From NCBI GenBank assembly GCA_041592135.1, contig JBFHQR010000019.1: a stretch of DNA of 27,235 nt, one strand, 5' to 3'. Shown piece after piece: positions 6,384 through 14,880 of this stretch; within the stretch, counting starts at the first letter, position 1; every line of letters starts with the position of its first letter. Under the pieces are notes generated by a model. That model made no database searches, had not been told where the DNA came from, and saw only the letters and a program-made list of their open reading frames with translations. Source of the DNA: Porticoccus sp041592135 (GTDB lineage: Bacteria > Pseudomonadota > Gammaproteobacteria > Pseudomonadales > Porticoccaceae). The position numbers and the translations under genes were made by a program.

Positions 6384-8804
6384 ATGAGTGAAGAACACAA
6401 TTATGATTCCTCCAGCATCAAGGTACTGAAAGGGCTTGATGCGGTGAGGAAGCGGCCCGGCATGTACATCGGTGATACCGACGATGGTACGGGGCTGCAC
6501 CATATGGTCTTTGAAATCGTCGATAATTCCATCGACGAATCGCTGGCTGGTCACTGCACGGAAATTCGAGTCGTCATCCACCCGGATGAATCAGTATCTG
6601 TTACCGACAATGGTCGCGGTATCCCTACCGAACTGCACGAAGAGGGTGTGTCGGCAGCGGAAGTGATCATGACGGTGCTGCATGCCGGGGGTAAGTTCGA
6701 CGACAACACCTACAAAGTGTCCGGTGGACTTCACGGGGTAGGTGTTTCGGTAGTGAATGCCCTATCCAAAGAGCTGCGCTTGACAATCCGCCGCGGTAGC
6801 AAGGTATTTGAGCAGTTGTATCGCCATGGTGTTCCCCAGGAACCACTCAAGATCGTGGGTGAGGCCCAGGACAAGACCGGTACAGAGATACACTTTATTC
6901 CGTCACCGGAAACCTTTACCAATATAAAGTTTCACTATGAAATTCTCGCCAAGCGACTGCGGGAACTGTCTTTCCTCAACTCCGGGGTACGAATTGTTCT
7001 GTTGGACGAGCGCAGCGGCAAAGAGGATGTCTTCGAGTATGAAGGCGGATTGAGAGCCTTTGTTGAATACTTGAACACCAATAAGAGCACCATCAACCAG
7101 GTAATGCATTTCAATACGCAGCGTGAAGACGGGATTGGTGTGGAAGTGGCGCTGCAGTGGAATGACAGCTTTCAGGAAAATATATTCTGCTACACCAACA
7201 ATATTCCCCAGCGGGATGGCGGTACACACCTGGCCGGTTTCCGTGCCGCACTGACCCGCAGTCTCAACACCTACATTGAGAAAGAGGGCATTGGCAAAAA
7301 TGCCAAGGTGAATACTACCGGTGATGACGCCCGTGAAGGGTTGACGGCCATCATTTCCGTCAAGGTCCCCGATCCCAAGTTTTCCTCTCAGACCAAGGAT
7401 AAACTGGTCAGTTCCGAAGTAAAAACAGCGGTCGAACAGGAGATGGGTAATAAGTTTTCCGATTATCTGTTGGAAAATCCCCAGGAAGCGAAAAGTGTCG
7501 TGATCAAGATGGTTGAAGCGGCACGGGCACGGGAGGCAGCCCGCAAGGCCCGGGAAATGACCCGACGCAAGGGTGCCCTGGATATCGCGGGTCTGCCGGG
7601 CAAGCTGGCGGACTGCCAGGAAAAAGACCCGGCACTGTCAGAATTGTATCTGGTGGAGGGTGATTCGGCAGGCGGGTCGGCCAAACAGGGTCGCGACCGC
7701 CGCACCCAGGCCATTCTGCCGCTGAAGGGTAAGATTCTGAATGTGGAAAAGGCTCGCTTTGACAAGATGCTCTCCAGCGTCGAAGTCGGTACGCTGATTA
7801 CCGCATTGGGTTGCGGCATTGGCACGGAGGAATTCAATCCGGAAAAACTTCGCTACCACACCATCCTGATTATGACGGATGCGGATGTCGACGGTTCACA
7901 CATTCGCACTTTGTTGCTGACCTTCTTCTTTCGGCAAATGCGGGAGCTGGTGGAGCGGGGCCATATCTATATTGCCCAGCCGCCTCTGTACAAGATCAGC
8001 AAGGGAAAACAGGAGCAATATCTCAAGGATGATCAAGCACTTACCGAGTTTTTGACGCAATCGGCACTGGATAATGCCAGTTTGCATGTCAGTGCCGATG
8101 CGCCGCCAATCGGTGGGCCAGCGCTGGAAACCCTGGTAGCGGATTACCGCAGGGTGATGAGTATTATCGAGCGCATGTCCCGGGTTTACCCTGAAGGGGT
8201 GCTACAGAAACTGGTCTATATGCCTGCCCTGGAAACCGCTTCACTGGCTGTTCGCGCGGAAGTGGAAGCCTGGTGTGCGGCTCTTTGCGATAGTCTGGAA
8301 CTGGATAATATTGCCGGCGGCAATCGTTATGCTGTCCGGGTGGAAGAAAACCCGGAGCGTCACGTGTTCCTGCCCGCGGTGGAAATTACCGCGCACGGTG
8401 TCCCCAGTAACTATCGGATCAGCCAGGATTTTTTTGCTTCTGGTGAATATGCGGCAATTCTGTCACTGGGAAAACAGTTGCAGGGATTGATCGAAGAGGG
8501 TGCGTACGTACAGCGCGGTGAGAGAAGTAGGCCGGTCAGTAATTTTAGCGAGGTCATCAGTTGGCTGATGAACGAATCGCGCCGCGGTTACAACATCCAG
8601 CGCTACAAGGGGCTGGGTGAGATGAATCCGGAGCAATTGTGGGAAACCACCATGAATCCGGAGTCGCGCCGGATGCTGCGGGTGACGGTCGAAGATGCCA
8701 TTGCTGCGGATCAGATGTTCAATACCCTGATGGGTGATCAAGTGGAACCGCGCCGGCAATTTATCGAGACCAACGCGCTGCTGGCGAGCAATATCGATAT
8801 TTAA
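6384..8804 (+). CDS. gyrB: DNA gyrase subunit B
   Basis: GyrB is the ATPase subunit of DNA gyrase, which with GyrA introduces negative supercoils. The product is 806 residues, against 804 in E. coli. The GHKL ATPase domain shows EIVDNSIDE (about 44-52), DNGRGIP (75-81) and GGLHGVGVSVVNALS (114-128). The TOPRIM domain has EGDSAGGSA beginning at Glu425 and the metal-binding DADVDG (499-504). The roughly 170-residue insertion typical of gammaproteobacterial GyrB sits inside the TOPRIM part. The C-terminal block QRYKGLGEMNPEQLWETTMN is intact. It is the last gene of the dnaA-dnaN-recF-gyrB run and is followed by a strong terminator. Confidence 0.98.
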   Translation: MSEEHNYDSSSIKVLKGLDAVRKRPGMYIGDTDDGTGLHHMVFEIVDNSIDESLAGHCTEIRVVIHPDESVSVTDNGRGIPTELHEEGVSAAEVIMTVLHAGGKFDDNTYKVSGGLHGVGVSVVNALSKELRLTIRRGSKVFEQLYRHGVPQEPLKIVGEAQDKTGTEIHFIPSPETFTNIKFHYEILAKRLRELSFLNSGVRIVLLDERSGKEDVFEYEGGLRAFVEYLNTNKSTINQVMHFNTQREDGIGVEVALQWNDSFQENIFCYTNNIPQRDGGTHLAGFRAALTRSLNTYIEKEGIGKNAKVNTTGDDAREGLTAIISVKVPDPKFSSQTKDKLVSSEVKTAVEQEMGNKFSDYLLENPQEAKSVVIKMVEAARAREAARKAREMTRRKGALDIAGLPGKLADCQEKDPALSELYLVEGDSAGGSAKQGRDRRTQAILPLKGKILNVEKARFDKMLSSVEVGTLITALGCGIGTEEFNPEKLRYHTILIMTDADVDGSHIRTLLLTFFFRQMRELVERGHIYIAQPPLYKISKGKQEQYLKDDQALTEFLTQSALDNASLHVSADAPPIGGPALETLVADYRRVMSIIERMSRVYPEGVLQKLVYMPALETASLAVRAEVEAWCAALCDSLELDNIAGGNRYAVRVEENPERHVFLPAVEITAHGVPSNYRISQDFFASGEYAAILSLGKQLQGLIEEGAYVQRGERSRPVSNFSEVISWLMNESRRGYNIQRYKGLGEMNPEQLWETTMNPESRRMLRVTVEDAIAADQMFNTLMGDQVEPRRQFIETNALLASNIDI

Positions 8805-8814
8805 CTTATTGAAA

Positions 8815-8848
8815 TATATAAAAAACCGGCCACCTGGCCGGTTTTTTT
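8815..8848. terminator. Bidirectional terminator between gyrB and the small - strand gene
   Basis: ACCGGCC (8825-8831) pairs with GGCCGGT (8836-8842), with A-rich sequence on the left and seven T (8842-8848) on the right. It can end gyrB on the + strand and the small gene at 8868-9041 on the - strand. Confidence 0.88.
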
Positions 8849-8867
8849 ATAAGCAGAACCAGGAGAT

Positions 8868-9041
8868 CTATTCTTCGCGCTGTTTCCAGATATCACCATC
8901 AGTTTTACGTCGCCCCCGGTTTTTGCGGCGATCATCCTTGCCGGGTTCAAAACGAATATCCTCCCGTCGATCCGAGGATTTCCTGCGCTGTTCTTTGCGC
9001 TGTTCCGGACCGCTGTAGGTGCCATTATCGATAGGTGACAT
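8868..9041 (-). CDS. Small Arg/Lys-rich protein of unknown function
   Basis: A 57-residue reading frame on the - strand starts MSPIDNGTYSGPEQRK and ends DGDIWKQREE. It has a good ribosome-binding site: AGGAGAG lies just upstream of the tandem ATG codons at 9044 and 9041, so the start is one of these two. The middle is very polar, with repeated basic clusters (QRKEQRRK, SDRRED, KDDRRKNRGRRK) and no hydrophobic segment, so the protein is probably soluble and largely disordered. The clean stop, the ribosome-binding site and the shared terminator 20 bases downstream argue that it is real. I do not recognise the family; nucleic-acid binding is only a guess from its charge. It is the first gene after the gyrB terminator and lies downstream of plsC on the same strand, 84 bases away. 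Confidence 0.72.
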   Translation of the reverse strand: MSPIDNGTYSGPEQRKEQRRKSSDRREDIRFEPGKDDRRKNRGRRKTDGDIWKQREE

Positions 9042-9125
9042 CATGTCATCTCTCCTGCTCTGCTATTGCGTTAGTCTAGGTGAGGGCATTTCACAACGCC
9101 AGCACAGAGGGGCGCGGACGGGCTG

Positions 9126-9851
9126 TTATTTCTCGGACAGCCTGAGCTGCTGCGCCTCTATCCAGGTCTTCACCTCTTCTGTCAGCATCTGGCTATTGGC
9201 GTTATCTGTTGCCAGCGGTTTGCCGATAACCACATGTATTTTACCGGGCTTTTTTAGCAGTTGATGGGCTGGCCAGCAGTGCCCCGAATTGTGGGCGACC
9301 GGAACAATGGGTACGCCCGCTGCGATCGCCAGGGCTGCTCCGCTGCGGCCGTAATGGCCTATCTCGCCATAGGGAATACGGGTGCCTTCCGGGTAAATCA
9401 CCACCCGGTTGCCCTCGGCAAGGCGCTGTTTGCCCTGTTGCATCACCTGGACCATGGCTTGGCGTGGGTTGCTGCGATCAATGGCGATGGGGTGCATAAG
9501 GCGAATCCCCCAGCCAAAGAAAGGGATTTGTAGTAACTCGCGTTTCAGGATGGTGCTGACGGGCATAAACAGCCGCTGCAGTAAAAAAACTTCCCAGGTG
9601 GACTGGTGCTTGCTGAGTATGACGCAGGGGGTTTGGGGGATGTTTTCCAGGCCATCAATCTGGACCTTGATACCGCAGGTGAGGCTCAGGGAACGGTTGA
9701 TTAGCATGCCGGCGGTGGTGAGCAGGCGGTGGCGGTTCAAGTAACTTAAAAAAGGTCCTGACAGGGTGGAGCCCAGCCCAAAAACAAACACTATCAGCAT
9801 ATAAAGCACATAGAACAGGGCAGAGCGCACGATCATCGTCGGCTTATTCAT
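9126..9851 (-). CDS. plsC: 1-acyl-sn-glycerol-3-phosphate acyltransferase (PlsC family)
   Basis: Enzymes of this family transfer an acyl chain to lysophosphatidic acid to make phosphatidic acid at the inner membrane. The likely start is ATG at 9851, with AGGA 7 bases upstream and an overlap of a few bases with the end of gmhB, giving 241 residues. An earlier in-frame ATG at 9869 is possible. An N-terminal hydrophobic segment (about 11-34) is followed by the acyltransferase motifs: HQSTWE (82-87, the H-x4-acid motif with Glu in place of the more common Asp), KRELLQIPFFGWG (103-115), YPEGTR (153-158) and PIVPVAHNSG (181-190). Its place at the end of glyQ-glyS-gmhB-plsC matches Pseudomonas. Other lysophospholipid acceptors cannot be excluded. 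Confidence 0.88.
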   Translation of the reverse strand: MNKPTMIVRSALFYVLYMLIVFVFGLGSTLSGPFLSYLNRHRLLTTAGMLINRSLSLTCGIKVQIDGLENIPQTPCVILSKHQSTWEVFLLQRLFMPVSTILKRELLQIPFFGWGIRLMHPIAIDRSNPRQAMVQVMQQGKQRLAEGNRVVIYPEGTRIPYGEIGHYGRSGAALAIAAGVPIVPVAHNSGHCWPAHQLLKKPGKIHVVIGKPLATDNANSQMLTEEVKTWIEAQQLRLSEK

Positions 9852-10419
9852 GGGATATTCCTGAGACATGGGCCAGCAGGTGGTCAACGGCCTGGGCAAG
9901 ATCGTCAAAAACAGCCGTCTGTTGCAGGGCGGGTTCAGGCTGTGAAGGGAGCCGGGTTTCAGTGCTGGCGCCTTTGCCGGTACGCACCAGAATCGGCGTG
10001 CAGCGGTGACTCAGGCCAGACTGAAGATCCCGCAGACTGTCGCCAATCAACGGTACCCCTTGCAGGCTGAGCTGGAACTCGTCGGCAATGGCATCCAGCA
10101 GCCCCGCTGCGGGCTTGCGGCAATGGCATGCGTCTTCCGGGCGGTGGGGACAATAGAAGATGCCGGACAATTCGCCACCCTGTTCCAGCACCAGTTCATT
10201 CAGTCTGGCATGCATGGCCTCGAGGTCGTCGAGGTCAAACAGGCCGCGGCCTATCCCGGACTGGTTGGTGGCTACCACCACCGTGAAGCCGGCGCGGGAT
10301 AGGCGGGCAATGGCCTCGATGCTACCGGGAATGGGGATCCACTCAGCCAGGGATTTGACGTAATCGTCGGAGTCCTGATTGATGACCCCGTCCCGGTCGA
10401 GTATCACCAGCCGAGTCAT
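9844..10419 (-). CDS. gmhB: D-glycero-beta-D-manno-heptose 1,7-bisphosphate 7-phosphatase
   Basis: GmhB removes the 7-phosphate from heptose bisphosphate in the pathway to ADP-heptose for the lipopolysaccharide inner core. The 191-residue protein is a HAD phosphatase with the nucleophile motif ILDRDGVIN (Asp8 and Asp10), TNQSGIGRG (51-59), the zinc-binding set Cys90-x-His92 and Cys98-x-Cys100 inside CPHRPEDACHCRKP, and the acidic motif IGDSLRD (126-132). These match GmhB in order and spacing. The start ATG directly abuts the glyS stop and the 3' end overlaps plsC, so the genes are co-translated. The C-terminal tail (about 145-191) is more variable. Confidence 0.92.
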   Translation of the reverse strand: MTRLVILDRDGVINQDSDDYVKSLAEWIPIPGSIEAIARLSRAGFTVVVATNQSGIGRGLFDLDDLEAMHARLNELVLEQGGELSGIFYCPHRPEDACHCRKPAAGLLDAIADEFQLSLQGVPLIGDSLRDLQSGLSHRCTPILVRTGKGASTETRLPSQPEPALQQTAVFDDLAQAVDHLLAHVSGISHE

Positions 10420-12513
10420 TTACTTTGCCGGTACCAGCAGGGAAATGTCCGCCACTTGCAGGAACAGGTCACGCAGCTGCTGGAGTAGGGCCAGACGGTT
10501 ACTGCGCAGGGCTGCGTCATCCACCATTACCATCACGTCGTCAAAAAACCGATCGACGGGTTGCCGGAGACGGGCAAGTTTTTTTAGGGCATCGGTGTAG
10601 TCCCTGGCCAGCAACAGTGGCCTGACTTCATTGATGAGCGCGGCCAAAGCCTCGGCGAGCTCCTGTTCTGCCGGGTCGGAGAGCAGCCGGTTATTGACCG
10701 CGGTCGACTGGCGCTCGCCATCCTGCTTGGCAAGAATATTCGATACCCGTTTGTTGGCGGCGGCCAATGCCTGGGCTTCCGGCAGTTGGTTGAAGACGTG
10801 AACGGCTTGTACCCGCAGGTGAATATCCAGTGGATTGCTCAGCTGGCGGGCCGCCACAGACTGGAATACTTCCGCGGAAATTTGCTCATCTTCATACCAG
10901 GCACGGAAACGATCCAACATGTAAGTAAGTACTTGCTTAGCCGTTTCTTCCTTTGAAGTTGTCTTCTTGCTGAAAATACCGTGCTGAGATGTCGCCTGGG
11001 TCAGGGCGACGTGCAGGTCCAGATCAATTTTCTTTTCCACCAGGATACGCAGCACACCGAGGCTGGCACGGCGCAGGGCAAAGGGGTCCCGGGAGCCGGT
11101 GGGGGGTTGGCCAATGCCAAAGATACCCACCAGCGTGTCGAGTCGATCGGCAATGGCCAGGGTGGCGCCGGTGGCAGTGGCGGGAAGCTGGTCACCGGCA
11201 AAACGGGGCAGGTATTGTTCAAACAGGGCGGCAGCCACCTCCTCATTTTCACCGTCATGGATGGCGTAGTAGCGCCCCATGATGCCCTGCAGATCATCGA
11301 ACTCGCCGACCATCTCACTGACCAGATCGGATTTGCTCAACTGCGCTGCCCGGGCAGCCAGGGCAGGTGATGCGCCGGTAGCGGCGGCCAGTTCAGAGGC
11401 GAGTTTGGCCACGCGCTCGGTTTTGTCGAACAGGGTGCCCAGTTGCGCCTGGAAAACGATGGACTTGAGCGGTTCACGGCGGGCCTCCAGGGTGGTCTTG
11501 CGATCCATTTCATAGAAGAACGCGGCGTCGGAAAGACGGGGGCGAATAACCCGCTCATTGCCATCCACCACCTGGGCGGGGTCGGTACTCTCGATATTGG
11601 CAACGGTGATGAACAGGGGCAGCAAGCCGCCGTGCTGATCAACTGCGTGAAAATACTTCTGGTGTTCCTTCATGGAGGAAATCAGCGCCTCCGCCGGTAC
11701 CTGCAGGAAGCGTTCTTCAAAGCGGCCCACCAGCGGCACCGGCCATTCATTCAGGGCGGTCACCTCGTCGAGCAGGTTGTCATCGATCACAGCGTTGCCA
11801 CCGGCGGCACTGGCGACGGCTGTGACGCCCTCGCGGATCAGCTCACGGCGTTCGGCAAAGTCGGCAATGACATAGGCTTGCCTCAGCTGTTCCCGATAGC
11901 TGGATGGGGAGAGAATGGAAATGGTATCCGGGGCGTGAAAACGATGGCCGCGGCTCTGGTTGCCAGCGGGGATGTTGAGCACCCTGGTGTTCACCACTTG
12001 CTGGCCCAGCAGCATCACCACCCAGTGAACCGGGCGCACGAATTCCTCCCGGCGGGCACCCCAGCGCATGCGTTTGGGAATGGGCAGGGCGGCCAACGCT
12101 TTTTCCACCATGGGGCCGAGCAGGGACTCGGTGGATTCACCGGCCAGGGTGGCGCGGTGGCAGAGTTTGTCCTGTTTGCCGTCGCTCTCCACCTTGTTGC
12201 GCAGGTCGGCGATGTCGATAGCATTTTTGCTGGCGAAGGCCTCGGCGGCGCGGGTCGGAAGGCCATCCTGGTCAAAGGCGACATTGACGGGCGGGCCCCA
12301 GGCGAGCATTTCACGCGCCGGGGTTTCCTCGGCCAACCCTTCAATAACCAGGGCTAGGCGGCGGGGCGCGGCAAAGCTGTGCACCGCGCCGAAGGAAAGT
12401 TCACGGTTGTTCAGCTGGGATAACACTTCGTCGCGGAAGGCGTTGGACAGGGTCAGCAGGGCTTTGGGCGGCAGTTCTTCGGTGCCGATTTCAACCAAAA
12501 AATCTGTGCTCAT
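10420..12513 (-). CDS. glyS: Glycyl-tRNA synthetase beta subunit
   Basis: GlyS is the large subunit of the alpha2beta2 bacterial glycyl-tRNA synthetase and contributes mainly to tRNA recognition. The 697-residue product (E. coli 689) begins with the typical TDFLVEIGTEELPPKAL and contains the conserved stretches RMRWGARREEFVRPVHWVVML, SSMKEHQKYFHA and TGSRDPFALRRASLGVLRIL. The C-terminal part resembles the anticodon-binding domain of arginyl-tRNA synthetase (ending LFLQVADISLLV). Its ATG overlaps the glyQ stop by four bases (12510-12513), a standard sign of coupling of the two subunits. Confidence 0.97.
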   Translation of the reverse strand: MSTDFLVEIGTEELPPKALLTLSNAFRDEVLSQLNNRELSFGAVHSFAAPRRLALVIEGLAEETPAREMLAWGPPVNVAFDQDGLPTRAAEAFASKNAIDIADLRNKVESDGKQDKLCHRATLAGESTESLLGPMVEKALAALPIPKRMRWGARREEFVRPVHWVVMLLGQQVVNTRVLNIPAGNQSRGHRFHAPDTISILSPSSYREQLRQAYVIADFAERRELIREGVTAVASAAGGNAVIDDNLLDEVTALNEWPVPLVGRFEERFLQVPAEALISSMKEHQKYFHAVDQHGGLLPLFITVANIESTDPAQVVDGNERVIRPRLSDAAFFYEMDRKTTLEARREPLKSIVFQAQLGTLFDKTERVAKLASELAAATGASPALAARAAQLSKSDLVSEMVGEFDDLQGIMGRYYAIHDGENEEVAAALFEQYLPRFAGDQLPATATGATLAIADRLDTLVGIFGIGQPPTGSRDPFALRRASLGVLRILVEKKIDLDLHVALTQATSQHGIFSKKTTSKEETAKQVLTYMLDRFRAWYEDEQISAEVFQSVAARQLSNPLDIHLRVQAVHVFNQLPEAQALAAANKRVSNILAKQDGERQSTAVNNRLLSDPAEQELAEALAALINEVRPLLLARDYTDALKKLARLRQPVDRFFDDVMVMVDDAALRSNRLALLQQLRDLFLQVADISLLVPAK

Positions 12514-13460
12514 GGCTTTGCCTCCGCAGCCAGTTGGGTGACTTCTGCCGCCAGGGCCTTGGGGGCGAGCGGGAAACCGAGAGCGAGGCGGGAATCGAAG
12601 TAGGCCTGGGCCACCGCGCGGGCCAGGGTGCGCACCCGCAGGATAAAGCGCTGCCGCTCGGTGACGGAAATGGCATGGCGGGCATCCAGCAGGTTAAAGG
12701 CGTGGGAGGCTTTCATCACCATTTCATAGGCGGGCAGGGGCAAGCCCTTGCCGATCAGCCGCTGGCTTTCTCGCTCATACACATCGAAACTCTTGAACAG
12801 GAATTCAACGTTGGCCTCTGTAAAATTGAAGGTGGACATTTCCACTTCGTTCTGGTGAAACACGTCACCGTAGGTGACCACCCCTTCGGGACCCCTGGTC
12901 CACACCAGGTCGTAGATGCTGTCGACGCCCTGTAGGTACATGGCGATGCGCTCCAGACCGTAGGTGATTTCACCGGTCACCGGGTAGCACTCGAGGCCGC
13001 CCACCTGCTGGAAGTAGGTGAACTGGGTGACTTCCATGCCGTTCAGCCAGATCTCCCAGCCGAGGCCCCAGGCGCCCAGGGTGGGGGACTCCCAGTTGTC
13101 TTCCACAAAGCGGATATCGTGTACGGCGGTGTCGATCCCCAGCTCGCGCAGCGAGTCCAGATACAGGTCCTGGATATTATCCGGCGACGGTTTCAGCACC
13201 ACCTGGAACTGGTAATAGTGTTGCAGGCGATTGGGGTTTTCCCCGTAGCGGCCGTCGGTGGGGCGGCGGCAGGGCTGTACGTAGGCGCTGTTCCAGGTTT
13301 CCGGGCCCACGGCGCGCAGAAAAGTAGCTGGATGAAAAGTCCCGGCACCCACTTCCATATCGAGTGGTTGCAGGATGACGCAGCCCTGCCGCGCCCAAAA
13401 TTGTTGCAGGGCCAGAATAAGCCCCTGGAATGTTGAAACGTCCGCTGATGCCTGTGACAC
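12510..13460 (-). CDS. glyQ: Glycyl-tRNA synthetase alpha subunit
   Basis: GlyQ carries the catalytic class II aminoacylation core that activates glycine. I take GTG at 13460 as the start: AGGGGA precedes it by about 6 bases and the product (316 residues; E. coli 303) begins MSQASADVSTFQGLILALQQ, close to the family N-terminus. A TTG at 13493 would add 11 residues and lies in the promoter region. Strongly conserved motifs are PLDMEVGAGTFHPATFLRA, RRPTDGRYGENPNRLQHYYQ, IRFVEDNWESPTLGAWGLGW and RAISVTERQRFILRVR. It is the first gene of the operon glyQ-glyS-gmhB-plsC. Confidence 0.96.
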   Translation of the reverse strand: MSQASADVSTFQGLILALQQFWARQGCVILQPLDMEVGAGTFHPATFLRAVGPETWNSAYVQPCRRPTDGRYGENPNRLQHYYQFQVVLKPSPDNIQDLYLDSLRELGIDTAVHDIRFVEDNWESPTLGAWGLGWEIWLNGMEVTQFTYFQQVGGLECYPVTGEITYGLERIAMYLQGVDSIYDLVWTRGPEGVVTYGDVFHQNEVEMSTFNFTEANVEFLFKSFDVYERESQRLIGKGLPLPAYEMVMKASHAFNLLDARHAISVTERQRFILRVRTLARAVAQAYFDSRLALGFPLAPKALAAEVTQLAAEAKP

Positions 13461-13492
13461 CTGGCTTCCCCTGTTGGCGTGCAAAGCTGGCA

Positions 13493-13521
13493 ATTATAAG
13501 GCTGCAACCCCTGAATAGTAA
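13493..13521 (-). promoter_or_regulatory. Probable promoter of glyQ-glyS-gmhB-plsC
   Basis: On the - strand TATAAT (13498 to 13493) is a perfect -10 box. 17 bases upstream TTACTA (13521 to 13516) matches the -35 consensus at only 3 of 6 positions. Transcription would begin near 13486, leaving a leader of about 26 bases before the GTG. Confidence 0.55.
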
Positions 13522-13867
13522 GGGCTTAATTGGCCTGGAAAAGCGACACCAAGGAGAACTGGCCGCGCTGGCAGTAGGATTCAGAAAGTGAGTTTGCTAT
13601 GGTTCCGGCAGATCAATAGATTGCGCGCGGATCCGGTGCCGAACCGCGCAAAATAGAGGAACTATGGTGATCGGCTCCGGGTTCTGTCTGAACGCGGATA
13701 TGTCTGGGGCGGTTGATGGGGCAAAGTAGCTGCGGTCGCGGTGAGGATGTTAACCGGCTAATACCGGGCAGGCAGAACGCCAAGGATGGGGCTAATCTAT
13801 TTATTGATCCCATTCGGCAATACCCCGAAAAGCAGCCCGAAACGAAACCCAACCCAAGGTCAGCAGC
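13522..13867. other. Gene-free gap between divergent glyQ and cysK
   Basis: I see no credible gene here on either strand; the long - strand frame through this region is an antisense shadow of cysK. The only structure I note is an imperfect inverted repeat, TTGCGCG (13621-13627) with CGCGCAA (13645-13651), without a T tract. It presumably holds the cysK promoter, which I cannot place. In Pseudomonas other genes lie beyond glyQ, so this may be a junction point. Confidence 0.5.
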
Positions 13868-14779
13868 ATGAAATACAACAATATTCTCGAAACCATTGGC
13901 AATACCCCCCATATCCGCCTGGGCAAACTGTTTCCCGGCGATGTCCAGGTGTGGATGAAGGCGGAGCGCTTCAACCCCGGTGCCAGCATCAAGGACCGCA
14001 TCGGCCTCGCCATGCTGGAGGATGCTGAGGAAAAAGGCCTGATCAACAAGGATACCCTGATTATCGAGCCCACCTCGGGCAATACCGGCATCGGTCTGGC
14101 GCTGGTCTGTGCCGTCAAGGGCTACCGGCTGGTCCTCACCATGCCGGAATCCATGTCCATCGAACGGCGCCGCTACCTCAAGGCGCTGGGTGCGGAACTG
14201 GTGCTGACCCCCAAGGAGCTGGGCATGGGTGGCACCATTGCCAAGGCCAACGAGTTGCTGGCGGAAAACAGCAATGCCTGGATGCCCCAGCAGTTCAATA
14301 ACCCGGCCAATGTCAAAGTGCACCGTGACACCACCGCACAGGAAATCGTCGCGGACTTTCCCGAAGGGGTCGACTATCTGATTACCGGCGTCGGCACCGG
14401 CGGCCACATCACCGGCTGTGCCGAGGTGCTGAAGGAAAAATTCCCCGCTATCCAGGTGCTGGCGGTAGAGCCGGAGAAATCTCCGGTGATCAGCGGCGGA
14501 GAAAAGGGCCTGCACCGCATCCAGGGGATCGGCGCCGGATTTGTCCCCCAGGTTCTCAGGACCGAGCTGCTGGACGGCACCATTCTGGTGTCGGAAGAGG
14601 ATGCCTTCGAGATGACCCGGCGCTGCGCCCGGGAAGAGGGCATATTCGTCGGTATATCCTCCGGGGCCAGCCTGGCGGCGGTGAACCAGAAGTTGGCAGA
14701 GATCCCGGCGGGCAGCACGGTGCTGGTGTTCAGCTATGATACCGGTGAGCGCTACCTGTCCATTGAGGACCTGTTCTAG
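13868..14779 (+). CDS. cysK: Cysteine synthase (O-acetylserine sulfhydrylase), CysK type
   Basis: This PLP enzyme joins O-acetylserine and sulfide to form cysteine. The 303-residue product has the PLP-lysine motif NPGASIKDR (Lys42), the substrate loop TSGNTG (69-74), the phosphate-binding glycine loop GVGTGGHITG (174-183) and the GISSGA segment (262-267). The wording of PESMSIERRRYLKALGAELVLTP follows CysK rather than CysM, although the chain is slightly shorter than many CysK (about 310-323). Cystathionine beta-synthase-like relatives are a less likely alternative. The ribosome-binding site is weak (AAGG, 9 bases before the ATG). The gene stands alone, with a gap upstream and a terminator downstream. 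Confidence 0.92.
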   Translation: MKYNNILETIGNTPHIRLGKLFPGDVQVWMKAERFNPGASIKDRIGLAMLEDAEEKGLINKDTLIIEPTSGNTGIGLALVCAVKGYRLVLTMPESMSIERRRYLKALGAELVLTPKELGMGGTIAKANELLAENSNAWMPQQFNNPANVKVHRDTTAQEIVADFPEGVDYLITGVGTGGHITGCAEVLKEKFPAIQVLAVEPEKSPVISGGEKGLHRIQGIGAGFVPQVLRTELLDGTILVSEEDAFEMTRRCAREEGIFVGISSGASLAAVNQKLAEIPAGSTVLVFSYDTGERYLSIEDLF

Positions 14780-14797
14780 GAAAACAGATAGCCGTAA

Positions 14798-14820
14798 AAA
14801 CCCCGGCCGGACCGGGGTTT
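14798..14820 (+). terminator. Terminator after cysK
   Basis: AAACCCCGG (14798-14806) pairs with CCGGGGTTT (14812-14820) around a five-base loop, 18 bases after the cysK stop. The T tract is only three long, so efficiency is uncertain. Confidence 0.65.
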
Positions 14821-14880
14821 CCGCTATTGGCAGGGGGGAAACCAACTACACTTGAGGTAATCCATGGAACAAGCGCGACG

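Noticed and set aside
11443..12357. Open frame of about 304 codons on the + strand opposite glyS
   Set aside because: glyS is a clear full-length gene here; the + strand translation is Gly/His/Gln-rich shadow sequence without motifs.
13613..14845. Long - strand open frame of about 410 codons opposite cysK
   Set aside because: It is a shadow of cysK: the + strand protein has all PLP-enzyme motifs, while the - strand translation has no recognisable domain and runs through the cysK terminator.
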